Positions 62,480 through 64,000 of a stretch of DNA of 64,000 nt are shown here, piece after piece. The stretch covers positions 558,001-622,000 of the forward strand of contig VXBP01008597.1 of NCBI GenBank assembly GCA_013400115.1, given 5' to 3'. The notes under the pieces were generated by a model, which was not told the origin of the DNA, did not search any database, and saw nothing but the letters and a program-made list of their open reading frames with translations. The position numbers were made by a program, and so were the translations under genes. This DNA comes from Rhinopomastus cyanomelas (Eukaryota; Chordata; Aves; Bucerotiformes; Rhinopomastidae). Numbering within the stretch: the first letter of the stretch is position 1; every line of letters starts with the position of its first letter.

Positions 62480-63757
62480 CAAGTAAGATCTTCTAATCAG
62501 TAAGGGTTAGAAGGGACAACAGGATCGTCCTTAGGAACTGACAGAATAGAAAAGTTCATAGTTTTTTAAAATACCTGGATTAGAGGTAAGTTTATTTTCC
62601 TCCTCTGCGTGGTGAATGTCTAGAGAATTGAATAAACTGATCAATAAGCTGGTAAAATCATACAGATGTCATAAAGAGACCAGCCTGTAGGACTGCACAC
62701 CAGACAAATCTGACTTTAACAGACACCATCTTGACAAGGAGCTTAGCATGAATTTATGTCACCCTGGCTCCTGTACAACATATGATTCACAGCTCAGCCT
62801 TCCCCTCAGGTAATTTTAATGCAAATGAAAACCTGCTTCTTCAGAATGAATCTTTAGCCATGGCTTTGCATCTGCACAGCCATTTGGGAAAACAGCCAAG
62901 AAGACCACATTCTGGACTTTGGGGACTGTACTTGCTCTCTCCTTATTGTCAAAAATTGAAAGCCACATTTTGCCTAACAGACAATCCATGGGTTTATTTT
63001 GTTCATCTGCAAAGGCAGACAGTAAAAAAATTCCAAACGTAAAGTTATGAAGCTCCCCCAGGAGCACCAGAATTAATGAAAGCTGGTTTTCTGGAGGTTA
63101 CAATCTCACATCTCCTTTCCCAGTCTACCCCAGACACTCACATGTCATTTCTGTGTCCACGGTCTGCTCAGTATTCTACTTCTGGATTCCTCCCACGTCC
63201 CTACTGTTGCCAAAGTCCTGCATGTGCCTTGCATTACCTACTGAAGGCAATTTGGTTTCTGGGTAGCGGCTGGCTGCTGTGCATATACCTATTTACACTG
63301 ACCCCAAACAGCAAGTCCAGGTGGTGTGCACTGGCTGCTGCCTTTTCTGGATAGGCACAGCTCTGTGTTCCACTTCAAGCTGCTGATAAAAATTTAAAAC
63401 CAGTGTGTTTATTTTTGAGACCAAATTTAGTTGTTGTAGTAACTGTTAGAGGGATTTTGATATAAAGAAAATACTGCCACCACAGAATTCTTACTGCTTA
63501 AGGGAATTAGTTAAAGAAACCAACCCAAACTCTGAGAAAAAAACAATATTTAAAGCTGAAGCTGGAGCTCTGGTTTAGGTTGTTTTATAGCTCAGCATGA
63601 CTAGAGTAGACCAAGACCATGTCCTTCAGTGTTGGACGATGTTGGAGAGAAGGATGCAGAAGAGATGCAAAAGGAATGCTAAAATGAGTCCCCTGCATGC
63701 ACTGGACTATCACTAACAATGTCATTGTTTAGGGATGGAATTGAACATGATAAATAT

Positions 63758-63790
63758 TACTACTACTACCGCTACCACTACTACTGCTAG
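63758..63790. repeat. (ACT)n trinucleotide run, imperfect
   Basis: ttactactactaccgctacc then actactactgctag. Intronic microsatellite. Confidence 0.75.
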
Positions 63791-63859
63791 TAATCTATTT
63801 TTTAAATATAAGAATGCTGGGGTTTCTTTTATTCAATTCAAACACAGAAAATTTCATGT

Positions 63860-64000
63860 AATCATAGCATCATGGAATCATTCAGGTTAGAAAAGACCCT
63901 TGAGATCACTGTGATTCTGTGAACACTTGGATCATTTATTGGTTGGATTCGATGATCTCAGGAGTCTTTTCCAGCCTGAATGATTCTATGATGATATGAT
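63860..64000. mobile_element. Inverted pair of CR1 tails at the window edge
   Basis: The left arm (about 63860-63909) begins atcatagcatcatggaatca and reads ggttagaaaagacccttgag. The right arm (about 63953-64000) is its near-complete reverse complement, ending cctgaatgattctatgatga. About 48 bp per arm with a spacer of about 43 bp. The right edge is cut by the window. Confidence 0.8.

Noticed and set aside
1..64000. Endogenous retrovirus or LTR element
   Set aside because: No gag/pol/env-like frames, primer-binding site or paired LTRs were seen.

Overview
The window is vertebrate nuclear DNA, almost certainly from a bird. The genes are split into short exons with GT-AG introns, there are no operons, and the repeats are dominated by CR1 LINE 3' ends on both strands, which is the avian (sauropsid) signature. 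No microbial, plasmid, phage or CRISPR feature was seen. One ambiguous base (n) lies at 24735.

Layout: two convergent protein-coding genes. On the plus strand, positions 389-4504 carry the last three coding exons of SLC5A8 (SMCT1, the sodium-coupled monocarboxylate transporter), followed by a 3' UTR with a poly(A) signal at 5899. On the minus strand, 60762 down to 11885 carries 19 consecutive coding exons of ANO4 (TMEM16D), from the end of the cytoplasmic N-terminal region to the stop codon. All 19 exon joins keep reading phase and give 710 codons plus stop, about three quarters of the expected protein. The 5' ANO4 exons lie beyond 64000 and the 5' SLC5A8 exons lie before position 1. The tail-to-tail SLC5A8/ANO4 pair mirrors the vertebrate paralogous pair SLC5A12/ANO3; exon-level residues place this locus on the SLC5A8/ANO4 side.

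Intergenic and intronic DNA: 5926-11884 separates the two coding regions and may include a long ANO4 3' UTR (candidate poly(A) signal at 8275-8280). Introns hold about 25 CR1 pieces. These include two fragments with decayed ORF2 endonuclease or linker coding (3020-3990 and 22625-22960), and a nested CR1 complex at 33945-36780 in which a 940-bp insert is bracketed by a 6-bp direct repeat. Other structures are a 580-bp non-autonomous hAT-like element with an 8-bp target duplication inside a CR1 tail (61892-62471), a 143-bp minisatellite in three copies (59855-60283), a 110-bp direct repeat flanking two ANO4 exons (50755-50864 and 52518-52627), and a CR1 inverted repeat at the right edge.

Functionally the two genes are unrelated membrane proteins: SLC5A8 takes up lactate, pyruvate, butyrate and similar monocarboxylates with sodium, and ANO4 is a Ca2+-activated TMEM16 channel/scramblase family member. 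They are neighbours by ancestry, not by pathway. I found no undescribed multi-gene system; the most unusual items are the mobile-element structures and the altered C-terminal tail of SLC5A8.
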